From an uncultured Solobacterium sp. (GTDB taxonomy: Bacteria; Bacillota_I; Bacilli_A; Erysipelotrichales; Erysipelotrichaceae), in the NCBI GenBank assembly GCA_937910655.1, contig CALEMV010000364.1, forward strand, positions 1 through 8,459: a stretch of 8,459 bases of DNA, read 5' to 3'. Under the pieces are notes generated by a model, which searched no databases, was not told where the DNA came from, and saw only the letters and a list, made by a program, of their open reading frames with translations. The translations under genes and the position numbers were made by a program. Positions within the stretch are counted from its first letter, which is position 1; each line of letters opens with the position of its first letter. Shown here in pieces: positions 1 through 6,264 of the stretch.

Positions 1-30
1 ATTATAATTTTTGTTTCTTATCACAATAAT

Positions 31-56
31 AAAAACTCGGATTAACCGAGTTTTTT
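31..56 (-). terminator. Intrinsic terminator of degV, bidirectional in form
   Basis: A 5-bp GC-rich stem (CTCGG at 36-40 paired with CCGAG at 46-50) has a 5-nt loop and is extended by an A-tract (31-35) facing a T-tract (51-56). Read on the minus strand it ends the DegV transcript, and the TAA stop of that gene (55-57) lies in the A-tract. The symmetry means it could also stop transcription entering from the left on the plus strand. Nothing else is recognisable in bases 1-30. Confidence 0.85.
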
Positions 57-948
57 ATTTTTCTATATTTAGTCTGTGTTTGCCGTGATATGTAATAGCC
101 ATGAAATCTGGACCTACATGACTTCCAATAACAGGTCCTAACTGCATGATAGAAATCTTTGTATCCTTAAACTGTGGGTATGTTTCAATCAAGTCATTAC
201 GGAATGCAACTGCATCGTCGTATGCATCTGCATGGATAATTGCGATTTCTTCATCCTTTGTATAGTCTGCCATGTCTTCTGCACAGGATTCAATTAATGA
301 ACGTAGTGCTTTCTTTCTACCACGTACTTGCTTAAAGGAAACAAGCTTTCCACTATCTGGAATATAGATTAATGGTTTGATGGATAGAATTGTTCCAAGT
401 AGGGCAGATGCGTTGGATAATCTTCCGCCACGTCTTAACCACTGTAGGTCTTCTACCATGAAACGGTGAATGTACTCAAGCTTATGTGCATTTCCCCATT
501 CCACAAGTTGATCATAATCCCATCCTTCTTCATGACGTTTTACTAATTGCTTTAAGAAGAGTGCTAGACCACCTGTAACGCAATAGCTATCTAAGAGATT
601 AATCTTACGATCAGGGTATTCTTCGCTTAAAGTCTGAATTGCACGCTCTGCGTTATTAATAGATGCTGATAATGCGCGTGTCATATCAACGAATAGAACA
701 TCATTACCTGCTTCAAGAAGTTCTTTTAAGAATTCGTAGTATGCATATTCAGTGATTTGAGATGTATTTGGTTGCTTACCTGCACGCATGGAAGACATTA
801 AGAATTTACGACTTTCTTCTGTGCAATCATCGATATAAACTTTATCATCAATCGTATATGTATATGAGATAAAGGGGATATTGTGTTCTTTTAGGTACTC
901 TGCTGGCAAATCCGCAGTAGAGGATGTTGCGATTACATATTTATTCAT
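55..948 (-). CDS. DegV family fatty-acid-binding protein
   Basis: A 297-residue protein of normal length for the DegV family, whose members bind a long-chain fatty acid in the cytoplasm; some serve as FakB subunits that present fatty acids to the kinase FakA. Visible family features are the N-terminal strand ending in ATSSTADLP (7-15), the TSQ motif (62-64), LLDSYCVTGG (118-127), LRRGGRLS (171-178) followed by the IKP strand, and GPVIGSHVGP near the C terminus with the conserved His at 277. The open frame extends 22 codons further upstream, but the ATG at 948 is chosen because a perfect GGAGG lies about 7 nt before it and the homologous part starts there. It is a single-gene unit divergent from the feo operon. 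Whether it works with a FakA kinase cannot be judged, since none is in the window. Confidence 0.93.
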   Translation of the reverse strand: MNKYVIATSSTADLPAEYLKEHNIPFISYTYTIDDKVYIDDCTEESRKFLMSSMRAGKQPNTSQITEYAYYEFLKELLEAGNDVLFVDMTRALSASINNAERAIQTLSEEYPDRKINLLDSYCVTGGLALFLKQLVKRHEEGWDYDQLVEWGNAHKLEYIHRFMVEDLQWLRRGGRLSNASALLGTILSIKPLIYIPDSGKLVSFKQVRGRKKALRSLIESCAEDMADYTKDEEIAIIHADAYDDAVAFRNDLIETYPQFKDTKISIMQLGPVIGSHVGPDFMAITYHGKHRLNIEK

Positions 949-972
949 AGGGCCTCCAAGTATCATAAAAGT

Positions 973-1000
973 ATTATAAATAATTAGAGATTTTTGTCTA
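973..1000 (-). promoter_or_regulatory. Promoter of the degV-family gene
   Basis: On the minus strand TAGACA (995-1000) and a perfect TATAAT (973-978) are 16 bp apart, resembling a sigma-A promoter. They lie about 25 bp upstream of the chosen start codon. Assigned by eye; no transcript evidence. Confidence 0.6.
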
Positions 1001-1052
1001 TTGAATTCAGACATAATAATTAAAATGTCGTGAAATTTTCACAATATAAAAT

Positions 1053-1069
1053 AATGAAAATTTATCATT
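1053..1069. promoter_or_regulatory. Imperfect dyad upstream of the feo promoter
   Basis: AATGA (1053-1057) and TCATT (1065-1069) form an inverted pair with a 7-nt AT spacer, 16 bp upstream of the feo -35 box. The shape is loosely like Fur/PerR boxes, but in DNA this AT-rich it could be chance. A second short dyad, GTGAAA/TTTCAC, lies at 1030-1042. Neither is assigned to a regulator. Confidence 0.25.
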
Positions 1070-1085
1070 TAGATTCCAGAAAATA

Positions 1086-1114
1086 TTGACAATGTTAGTT
1101 AGTGAGTCTAAACT
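1086..1114 (+). promoter_or_regulatory. Promoter of the feo operon
   Basis: A perfect -35 box TTGACA (1086-1091) is followed after 17 bp by TAAACT (1109-1114), a 4/6 match to TATAAT. The weak -10 and the dyad occupying the spacer suit a repressible promoter. The predicted start site is around 1121, giving a 5' leader of about 45 nt that contains the second dyad. Confidence 0.65.
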
Positions 1115-1138
1115 AACATTAGTTAGAGCCCTCTAACT
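1091..1138. promoter_or_regulatory. Tandem DtxR-type operator dyads over the feo promoter
   Basis: Two inverted repeats lie side by side. The first has perfect 10-bp arms, AATGTTAGTT (1091-1100) and AACTAACATT (1111-1120), flanking a 10-nt centre; it spans the promoter spacer and -10. The second is AGTTAGAG (1121-1128), CC, CTCTAACT (1131-1138), a perfect 8-bp dyad at and after the predicted start site. Both are built from TTAG and CTAA elements, as in the DtxR/IdeR 19-bp consensus; by hand one 19-nt register of the first site matches 13 of 19 consensus positions. I infer metal-dependent repression of iron uptake. The repressor is not identified. Confidence 0.65.
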
Positions 1139-1166
1139 TTTGTTCATTTATATAAGGAGGCAAACG

Positions 1167-1379
1167 ATGATACCATTAGCTTTAGGAGTAATCGGTCAAG
1201 AATATAAAATTGTTAAAATCGGGGGAAGTGCAGAAGTGAAACAACACTTAGCAGACCTCGGTTTTGTCGTTGGTGGCTCTGCCACAGTTGTCTCAGAAGT
1301 CGGTGGAAACCTAATTGTAAACGTGAAAGAAACACGTATTGCGATTGGGAAAGAAATGGCTATGAAAGTCATGATATAG
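1167..1379 (+). CDS. feoA: FeoA family protein, first copy
   Basis: A 70-residue SH3-like FeoA protein, the small cytoplasmic partner of the ferrous iron transporter FeoB. The fold is indicated by the pattern of a short N-terminal strand, GGSAEVKQHLADLGFVVGG, a strand ending in VGGNLIVNV, and the C-terminal IAIGKEMAMKV strand that corresponds to the usual 'ALRxxEAxxIxV'. The ATG at 1167 is chosen because AGGAGG lies 6 nt upstream (1155-1160); an in-frame TTG at 1140 lies only just past the operator and lacks a ribosome binding site. Its TAG stop overlaps the ribosome binding site of the second feoA, implying coupled translation. It is more divergent from typical FeoA than the second copy. Confidence 0.92.
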   Translation: MIPLALGVIGQEYKIVKIGGSAEVKQHLADLGFVVGGSATVVSEVGGNLIVNVKETRIAIGKEMAMKVMI

Positions 1380-1389
1380 GGAGGACAGA

Positions 1390-1611
1390 ATGAATACATT
1401 AAAGGAAGTTGCGATTGGCGGTACTGCAAAGGTTGTCAAGCTCCATGGTGAAGGTGCTGTGAAGCGTAGAATCATGGACATGGGTATCACAAAGGGAGTT
1501 GAGGTTTACGTTCGTAAGGTTGCTCCATTAGGTGATCCAATTGAAGTAACTGTAAGAGGCTATGAATTATCCATCCGTAAGGATGACGCCGCAATGATTG
1601 AAGTTGAGTAA
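1390..1611 (+). CDS. feoA: FeoA family protein, second copy
   Basis: A 73-residue FeoA protein with the canonical pattern: an N-terminal G-G-x-A-x-V strand, KRRIMDMGITKG (the helix and turn typical of FeoA), PLGDPIEVTVRGYELSIRKDDAAMIEV at the C terminus. It follows the first copy by 10 nt, and its ribosome binding site GGGAGG (1379-1384) begins at the last base of that gene's stop codon. FeoA is thought to bind FeoB and influence its G domain or channel. Two feoA copies before feoB are common in Firmicutes; they may act as a pair. Confidence 0.95.
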   Translation: MNTLKEVAIGGTAKVVKLHGEGAVKRRIMDMGITKGVEVYVRKVAPLGDPIEVTVRGYELSIRKDDAAMIEVE

Positions 1612-1638
1612 TTCATAGAGAGATAAGGAGAAAGTAGA

Positions 1639-4083
1639 ATGGCAAACGAAAGATTGAAGATTGCCTTAGCGGGTAATCCAAATAGTGGTAAAACGACCTT
1701 ATTTAATGCTCTGACTGGTTCTAACCAGTATGTAGGTAACTGGCCAGGTGTAACGGTTGAAAAGAAAGAGGGTAAACTCAAGAAACATCCAGATGTAATT
1801 ATTGAGGACTTGCCTGGTATTTATTCATTATCACCATATACATTAGAGGAAGTTGTTTCTCGTAACTATTTGATTGGTGAACATCCTGATGCGATTTTAA
1901 ATATCGTAGATGGTACAAACTTAGAGCGTAACTTATATCTAACAACACAGTTACTTGAAATTGGAGTTCCAGTTGTAGTAGCTGTAAATATGATGGACCT
2001 TGTAAAGAAGGCTGATGATAAGATTGATATCGCTGTCTTAAGTGAGAAGTTAGGTTGTAAGATTGTTGAAATTTCTGCATTAAAAGAAACAGGTATTATG
2101 GAAGCAGCAGAAGCTGCGATTGCGGCTGCTGAAGCAAAATCAGCTACATCAATTCATAAGTATGAAGATAAGATTGAAGCAGCTCTTTCTAAGATTTCAG
2201 ATTCTGTATTAACGGATGTACCTGCTGATCAAAAGCGTTGGTATGCAATCAAAGTATTTGAAAGAGATGAAAAAGTACTTGCAAGATTAAATCTCAATGA
2301 AAGTAAGATGGCTGAAGTTGAGACAATTGTTTCTGCAGTAGAGAAGGATTTGGATGATGATGCTGAATCTATCATTACAAATGCTCGTTACACATTTATT
2401 ACAGAAACACTTAATGGTATCTATACAAAGCAGAATGCTGGTAAGCTCAGTGTTTCTGATAAGATTGATAACATCGTTACAAACCGTTGGTTAGGTTTAC
2501 CTATCTTTGCGGTAGTTATGTTTATTGTATACTTCGTATCGATTCAAACATTTGGTACAGGTGCTACTGACTGGGTAAACGATGGATTATTCGGTGATGG
2601 TTGGTTCTGGTTTGGCTTAGGACGTGCAGAATTTGATGAAGATTCTGGTGCATATAAAGCGGACCAAGAAGCAAACCAAGCCTTCATTGATGAAGCAATT
2701 GAAAAGGGTTATATCTCTTCTAGCGAAAATGACGAAGGTGAAACAGAAATTACAGTTCTTAAACCAGAGCAGTTAGAGAACTTGGTTGTTTCAGCTGATA
2801 TTCATAATGATGAAGGTGATGTAGAGGAAACTCGTGAAGTAACTTACTCTGATTATGAAATCTATTCAGCAGAAGAAGAACCTGAAGCTGCTACATATGG
2901 ACCATGGCAAGATGGTTTACCAACAGTCATTGGTAACTTCTTGAAGTCTATTGAAGTTGCTGATTGGTTACAGAGTCTTATCCTAAATGGTATTGTTGCT
3001 GGTGTAGGCTCAGTTCTTGGTTTCTTACCTCAGATGTTAGTATTATTCTTCTTCCTAGCATTCTTGGAAGGCTGCGGTTATATGGCTCGTATTGCGTTCG
3101 TTATGGACCGTGTATTCCGTAAGTTTGGCTTATCTGGTAAGAGTTTTATCCCAATGTTAATTGGTACAGGTTGTGGTGTTCCTGGTGTCATGGCTTCACG
3201 TACAATCGAGAATGAGCGTGACCGTCGTATGACAGTTATGACTACAACATTTATTCCATGTTCTGCGAAGTTACCAGTTATCGCTTTAATCGCTGGTGCT
3301 TTCTTCCAGAAGTCTGGATTAGTAGCGACAAGTGCTTACTTCTTAGGTATTGCGGCTATCGTTATTTCAGGTATTACATTAAAGAAGACAAAGATGTTTG
3401 CTGGTGATCCTGCACCATTCGTAATGGAATTACCTGCATATCACTGGCCAACTCCATCTAATATCTTACATTCTATGTGGGAGCGTGGTTCTTCCTTCGT
3501 TAAGAAGGCAGGAACAATTATCTTACTTGCGACTGTATTTGTATGGTTCATGCAAAGCTATGGCTTTACTGAAAATGGATTTGGTGCTGTAGAACAGTCT
3601 GAATCTATGCTTGCAGTCATTGGTAATGCAATCAAGTTTATCTTCATACCTTTAGGTTGGGGAGATTGGCGTGCTGCTGTAGCTGCTATTACTGGACTAG
3701 TTGCGAAGGAGAACGTTGTAGGTACAATGGGTGTTCTCTATGGCGCTGGTGAAGTTGCTGAAAATGGATGGCAGATCTTTACATCTATGGCAAATGCATT
3801 CAACAATAACCCGATTGCAGGTTACTCATTCTTAGCATTCAACTTACTATGTGCTCCATGCTTTGCGGCAATTGGTGCTATCCGTCGTGAGATGAATAAT
3901 GGTAAGTGGACATGGTTTGCAATTGCTTATCAGTGTAGTTTAGCTTACGTAATTGCGCTCATTATCTACCAGGTTGGTTCTGCAGTTACAGGTAATATTC
4001 ACCCAATTGGACTCGTTGTTGCGATTGTATGTATTGCAGCGATTATCTGGGGACTTGTTCGTCCAGGTTACAAAGAAAAATAA
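1639..4083 (+). CDS. feoB: Ferrous iron transporter FeoB with acidic extracytoplasmic insertion
   Basis: An 814-residue Fe(II) transporter of the inner membrane. The N-terminal G domain is intact: G1 GNPNSGKTT (12-20), G2 region VGNWPGVTVEK (32-42), G3 DLPG (57-60), G4 NMMD (117-120) and G5 SALK (146-149). A helical regulatory region follows to about 280, then the first membrane helix (about 286-305). The two Gate regions are present, including GTGCGVPGVMASRT (509-522), the conserved Cys in FIPCSAKLP (538-546), and LLCAPCFAAIGAIRREM near the C terminus. Between the first membrane helix and the next conserved segment (about 330-420) lies an extra block of about 90 residues with 29 Asp/Glu and only 4 Lys/Arg. 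It should face outward, and makes this protein longer than the 773 residues of E. coli FeoB. AAGGAG (1625-1630) precedes the ATG by 8 nt. Confidence 0.98.
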   Translation: MANERLKIALAGNPNSGKTTLFNALTGSNQYVGNWPGVTVEKKEGKLKKHPDVIIEDLPGIYSLSPYTLEEVVSRNYLIGEHPDAILNIVDGTNLERNLYLTTQLLEIGVPVVVAVNMMDLVKKADDKIDIAVLSEKLGCKIVEISALKETGIMEAAEAAIAAAEAKSATSIHKYEDKIEAALSKISDSVLTDVPADQKRWYAIKVFERDEKVLARLNLNESKMAEVETIVSAVEKDLDDDAESIITNARYTFITETLNGIYTKQNAGKLSVSDKIDNIVTNRWLGLPIFAVVMFIVYFVSIQTFGTGATDWVNDGLFGDGWFWFGLGRAEFDEDSGAYKADQEANQAFIDEAIEKGYISSSENDEGETEITVLKPEQLENLVVSADIHNDEGDVEETREVTYSDYEIYSAEEEPEAATYGPWQDGLPTVIGNFLKSIEVADWLQSLILNGIVAGVGSVLGFLPQMLVLFFFLAFLEGCGYMARIAFVMDRVFRKFGLSGKSFIPMLIGTGCGVPGVMASRTIENERDRRMTVMTTTFIPCSAKLPVIALIAGAFFQKSGLVATSAYFLGIAAIVISGITLKKTKMFAGDPAPFVMELPAYHWPTPSNILHSMWERGSSFVKKAGTIILLATVFVWFMQSYGFTENGFGAVEQSESMLAVIGNAIKFIFIPLGWGDWRAAVAAITGLVAKENVVGTMGVLYGAGEVAENGWQIFTSMANAFNNNPIAGYSFLAFNLLCAPCFAAIGAIRREMNNGKWTWFAIAYQCSLAYVIALIIYQVGSAVTGNIHPIGLVVAIVCIAAIIWGLVRPGYKEK

Positions 4084-4092
4084 TGATTTACT

Positions 4093-4120
4093 ATAAGGTG
4101 CAGGGCAACCTGTACCTTAT
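4093..4120 (+). other. Intercistronic GNRA-type hairpin between feoB and the small regulator
   Basis: A 12-bp stem (4093-4104 with 4109-4120, one G-U pair) closes a GCAA tetraloop. It starts 9 nt after the feoB stop and ends just before the ribosome binding site of the next gene. The bases after it (TTAGAAAGG) are not a U-tract, so it is unlikely to be a strong intrinsic terminator. It could stabilise the 3' end of the feoAAB message, be a processing site, or lower expression of the two downstream genes. Confidence 0.7.
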
Positions 4121-4139
4121 TTAGAAAGGTGTATGTATA

Positions 4140-4382
4140 ATGTCTATACACGAATTAACAGCAGCGAAGATTAAATATTTAGTTACATTACTTCGCTTAG
4201 ATCCAAGTGGTAGAGGCGTACGTAGCGTAACACTGGCAAAAGAATTAAATGTTTCTAGACCAAGTGTATGTGCCATGTTAACCAAACTAGCACATGAAGG
4301 ATATATCAACAAAGAACACTATGGCATTGTATACCTTTGTGAAAAAGGAAAAGAAATAGGTAAAACTTATAGTGCAGGTTAA
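4140..4382 (+). CDS. Single-domain DtxR/MntR-like winged-helix protein in the feo operon
   Basis: An 80-residue protein that corresponds only to the N-terminal DNA-binding domain of DtxR/MntR repressors. A first helix (about 7-20) is followed by the helix-turn-helix LAKELNVSRPSVCAMLTKLAHEG (32-54) and a wing ending in a KGKEIGK stretch (69-75) like the TSKGKKIGK of B. subtilis MntR. The dimerisation and metal-binding domain that normally follows is absent. By hand alignment the first-helix ligand position (Asp8 of MntR, Met10 of DtxR) is Lys12 here, so it should not sense metal in the usual way. It has Cys44 and Cys67, but not the clustered Cys of FeoC. The ribosome binding site is GAAAGGTG (about 4124-4131). 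It may be a constitutive or partner-controlled regulator of feo, or a FeoC-like FeoB partner; both are inference. Confidence 0.85.
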   Translation: MSIHELTAAKIKYLVTLLRLDPSGRGVRSVTLAKELNVSRPSVCAMLTKLAHEGYINKEHYGIVYLCEKGKEIGKTYSAG

Positions 4383-4403
4383 CTGCATTTAGAAAGAGGT
4401 AGT

Positions 4404-4793
4404 ATGGGAACAATAGTAGTAGGTGGCGTATTAGTAGTTGTACTTGTATTTGCGATTCGCTCTGTTATTAAAAGAGGAACTTCTGGTTGTTGTTCATCCG
4501 GTGGATCGTGTGGAGGAGGCTGTGGCTGTCATGCAAATGTGAAGGTTACAGATAAGAATCTTGCACATTATCCATTTGAAGCAGTACTTACTGTGGATGG
4601 TATGACATGTGGACATTGCGCTTCAAAAGTTGAAAATGCATTAAACACAATAGAAGGTGTATACGCAGTAGTAGATTCTGATTTAAAGAAAGCACATGTT
4701 CATATGAAGTCTAAAGTAGATGAAACAGTATTACGTAAAGCAGTTAATGACTTAGGCGAATATACTGTACTGAGTGTTGATTGGATTAAATAA
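4404..4793 (+). CDS. FeoB-associated Cys-rich membrane protein fused to an HMA metal-binding domain
   Basis: A 129-residue protein with three parts. Residues 3-22 form one hydrophobic membrane helix followed by R19...K23-R24, which by the positive-inside rule puts the C-terminal part in the cytoplasm. Residues 28-43 are a Gly/Cys cluster (Cys 29, 30, 36, 40, 42, then His43), as in the short FeoB-associated Cys-rich membrane proteins (Pfam FeoB_associated). Residues about 58-129 form a heavy-metal-associated ferredoxin-like domain with the GMTCGHC loop (66-72, Cys69 and Cys72), as in CopZ and the N termini of P-type metal ATPases. It is the last gene of the feo operon, with AAAGAGG about 4 nt before the ATG. 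It probably binds metal or relays electrons at the inner face of the membrane beside FeoB. The metal (Fe, Cu or other) cannot be told from sequence. Confidence 0.9.
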   Translation: MGTIVVGGVLVVVLVFAIRSVIKRGTSGCCSSGGSCGGGCGCHANVKVTDKNLAHYPFEAVLTVDGMTCGHCASKVENALNTIEGVYAVVDSDLKKAHVHMKSKVDETVLRKAVNDLGEYTVLSVDWIK

Positions 4794-4832
4794 AAAAGTG
4801 GTCACTTCAAAATGGGAAGTGACCACTTTTTT
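4792..4832. terminator. Bidirectional terminator shared by the feo operon and the convergent membrane module
   Basis: An 11-bp stem (GTGGTCACTTC at 4798-4808 with its complement at 4816-4826) has a 7-nt loop and is flanked by A6 (4792-4797) and T6 (4827-4832), so it works on either strand. The TAA of the plus-strand gene (4791-4793) and the TAA of the minus-strand gene (4831-4833) both lie in the flanking tracts, leaving no spare intergenic DNA. Confidence 0.95.
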
Positions 4833-6063
4833 AAAACCAGGCTATTGGATAGAAGAGTGGAAGTAAGTAAAGGAAGATAATGTAGTTTGTTACAAATGAT
4901 GTAGTTATAGACTGAATTAAATTAAACTTCTTATGCATACGAATGATAATCAGTACAAGAGAAATTAAGATTGAAACCAGTAACCATAAAGCAATCACTC
5001 GACGTTCCGTATAGCCGTAGGTAAAGAAATACAGGCCTAGTTTTAAACATGCAAGCAAGTTGAAACATAATGTTGTAAATAACAATATATATGTTTCTAG
5101 CTTTGTGTTTGTAGTATCTTCTTTTCTGACCAGGAAGTTTAATGCCAAAATTAATAGGATGTTTAATCCCATGATACGGAAGAAATTCCAAAAGCCTCGT
5201 ACTGCATATACACATGAACTCTCTGCGCTAGGTGCAGTTAATACAGTAGGTAACTCTGATAACTGGAAAATAAAGAATACAAGATAGAGTATAAGTAATA
5301 CCAAATTTGTGATACGAATAGAAATAAGCGGAATCACTTTTTTCTTTAGGAAGAACTCTCTACATCCATCATAGGATATAAAGGGTTTCTCACTCAGAAT
5401 ACAACTACTGATAAGTCCAAATAGATAGGCACCAACTGGTAAACTCCAAATGATACGGAAGAAATATATTGAATTGAGTGGATGGAAGATAAGTCTAAAA
5501 AGACTTGTTGTTAGGCTTGCAAAGTTTTGGTCGATTGCGGATAGTTGTCCTAATGCGAAAAGTACAAGTGGAATTAGGATAACCAAACTAAATACTACTG
5601 TTTTTAGTTGCTTTGAATGAATGTATGTGCGTAGGTATTTGATGATATGTATGATACGTGCAAATAGATGCGAGAATGGCTGAATGATCCACCCCTCAAA
5701 AAAATCCAATAGGATTGTTTCACTTGTATTTGGCAGTGATAATTTCTGAAAACGACATAACGTATAGTAGATGACATTCGCGTGTAGTATCGCTACCTTT
5801 TCGAATTCAAAAGAACGATCAAATCCAAGAAGAATACCTTGAAATAATAGTAGACATGCCCATAGGATAGATTCTTTTGTGCGCTCTTTGTGAAGGGAAG
5901 CTGCGCTAACTTCTACGATCAGAATGTATAGTGCTGCTAACTTTGCAAAGGCAAAGTAGATTACAACAAGTGAAGCATATAGATATCCAAATATATAAGT
6001 TGCAATTGCGATACAGAATAAGAGTGTATCAGGTGCAATCATCGTTTGTTTATTCTGGTTCAT
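4831..6063 (-). CDS. DUF4153/DUF4173-like polytopic membrane protein
   Basis: A 410-residue protein dominated by hydrophobic segments; I count about 10 to 11 membrane helices, for example near 12-30, 33-52, 65-80, 155-172, 205-222, 243-267, 300-315, 323-343, 352-372 and 390-408. The C-terminal segment with FTYGYTERRVIALW (about 346-359) resembles the Y-G-x-T-x-x-R-x-x-x-x-W pattern of DUF4153/DUF4173 membrane proteins, whose function is unknown. The ATG at 6063 is preceded by AGGAG with a longish 12-nt spacer; the next ATG (6042) has no ribosome binding site. Its first 14 bases overlap the end of the upstream regulator gene, so translation is probably coupled. Third gene of a three-gene unit. 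Confidence 0.8.
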   Translation of the reverse strand: MNQNKQTMIAPDTLLFCIAIATYIFGYLYASLVVIYFAFAKLAALYILIVEVSAASLHKERTKESILWACLLLFQGILLGFDRSFEFEKVAILHANVIYYTLCRFQKLSLPNTSETILLDFFEGWIIQPFSHLFARIIHIIKYLRTYIHSKQLKTVVFSLVILIPLVLFALGQLSAIDQNFASLTTSLFRLIFHPLNSIYFFRIIWSLPVGAYLFGLISSCILSEKPFISYDGCREFFLKKKVIPLISIRITNLVLLILYLVFFIFQLSELPTVLTAPSAESSCVYAVRGFWNFFRIMGLNILLILALNFLVRKEDTTNTKLETYILLFTTLCFNLLACLKLGLYFFTYGYTERRVIALWLLVSILISLVLIIIRMHKKFNLIQSITTSFVTNYIIFLYLLPLFYPIAWF

Positions 6064-6256
6064 AGCTGAGTATATCTCCTGGTTGGCAATCTAGGGTTTT
6101 ACATAACGCTTCCAGCGTAGAGAAGCGGATTGCCTTTGCTTTTCCATTTTTTAGAATTGATAGATTTGCTGGTGTAATATCAATTTTTTCAGCAAGTTCA
6201 CCAGCACTGATATGACGTTTTGCCATAATGACATTTAAATCAACATTGATAGGCAT
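6050..6256 (-). CDS. Small Cro/CI-type (YozG-like) transcriptional regulator
   Basis: A 68-residue DNA-binding protein that is almost entirely a helix-turn-helix of the Xre/Cro-CI class: a first helix NVDLNVIMAKRHIS (4-17), the HTH AGELAEKIDITPANLSILKNGK (18-39), then FSTLEALCKTLDCQPGDIL (45-63), the usual last helices. Such minimal regulators (YozG type) are regularly found beside DUF2975 genes in Firmicutes, as here. GAGGTGA just upstream of the ATG overlaps the stop codon of the DUF2975 gene, with only 8 nt between the genes. It lacks any sensory domain, so the signal probably comes through a partner or from its own level. It probably controls the divergent intergenic region at 6762-6823 (inference). 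Confidence 0.93.
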   Translation of the reverse strand: MPINVDLNVIMAKRHISAGELAEKIDITPANLSILKNGKAKAIRFSTLEALCKTLDCQPGDILSYEPE

Positions 6257-6264
6257 AAGTCACC

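Noticed and set aside
949..1014. N-terminal extension of the DegV-family protein
   Set aside because: The longer frame has no ribosome binding site, overlaps the predicted promoter, and the family N terminus begins at the ATG at 948 just after GGAGG.
1115..1166. Riboswitch in the feo leader
   Set aside because: The leader after the predicted start is only about 45 nt and holds one simple dyad, too short for any known metal riboswitch; a DNA operator explains it better.
1196..1429. Open frame antisense to feoA1
   Set aside because: It lacks a ribosome binding site, resembles no family and lies opposite a clear feoA coding region; other antisense frames at 1560-1781, 1799-2080, 4121-4312, 6923-7144, 7696-7911 and 8187-8423 are rejected for the same reason.
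4093..4120. Intrinsic terminator after feoB
   Set aside because: The stem is strong but no U-tract follows, and two feo-related genes continue directly downstream on the same strand.
4140..4382. Pseudogene remnant of a full-length DtxR repressor
   Set aside because: No remnant of a dimerisation or metal-binding domain is seen in any frame after the stop; the next gene begins 21 nt later and the remaining domain is well preserved. Not excluded without comparison to relatives.
4140..4382. FeoC
   Set aside because: Size and winged-helix fold would fit, but the Cys cluster of FeoC is missing and the sequence resembles MntR/DtxR much more closely.
5060..5287. Plus-strand open frame within the DUF4173-like gene
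   Set aside because: It is on the opposite strand of a 410-codon membrane protein gene, has no ribosome binding site and no recognisable domain.
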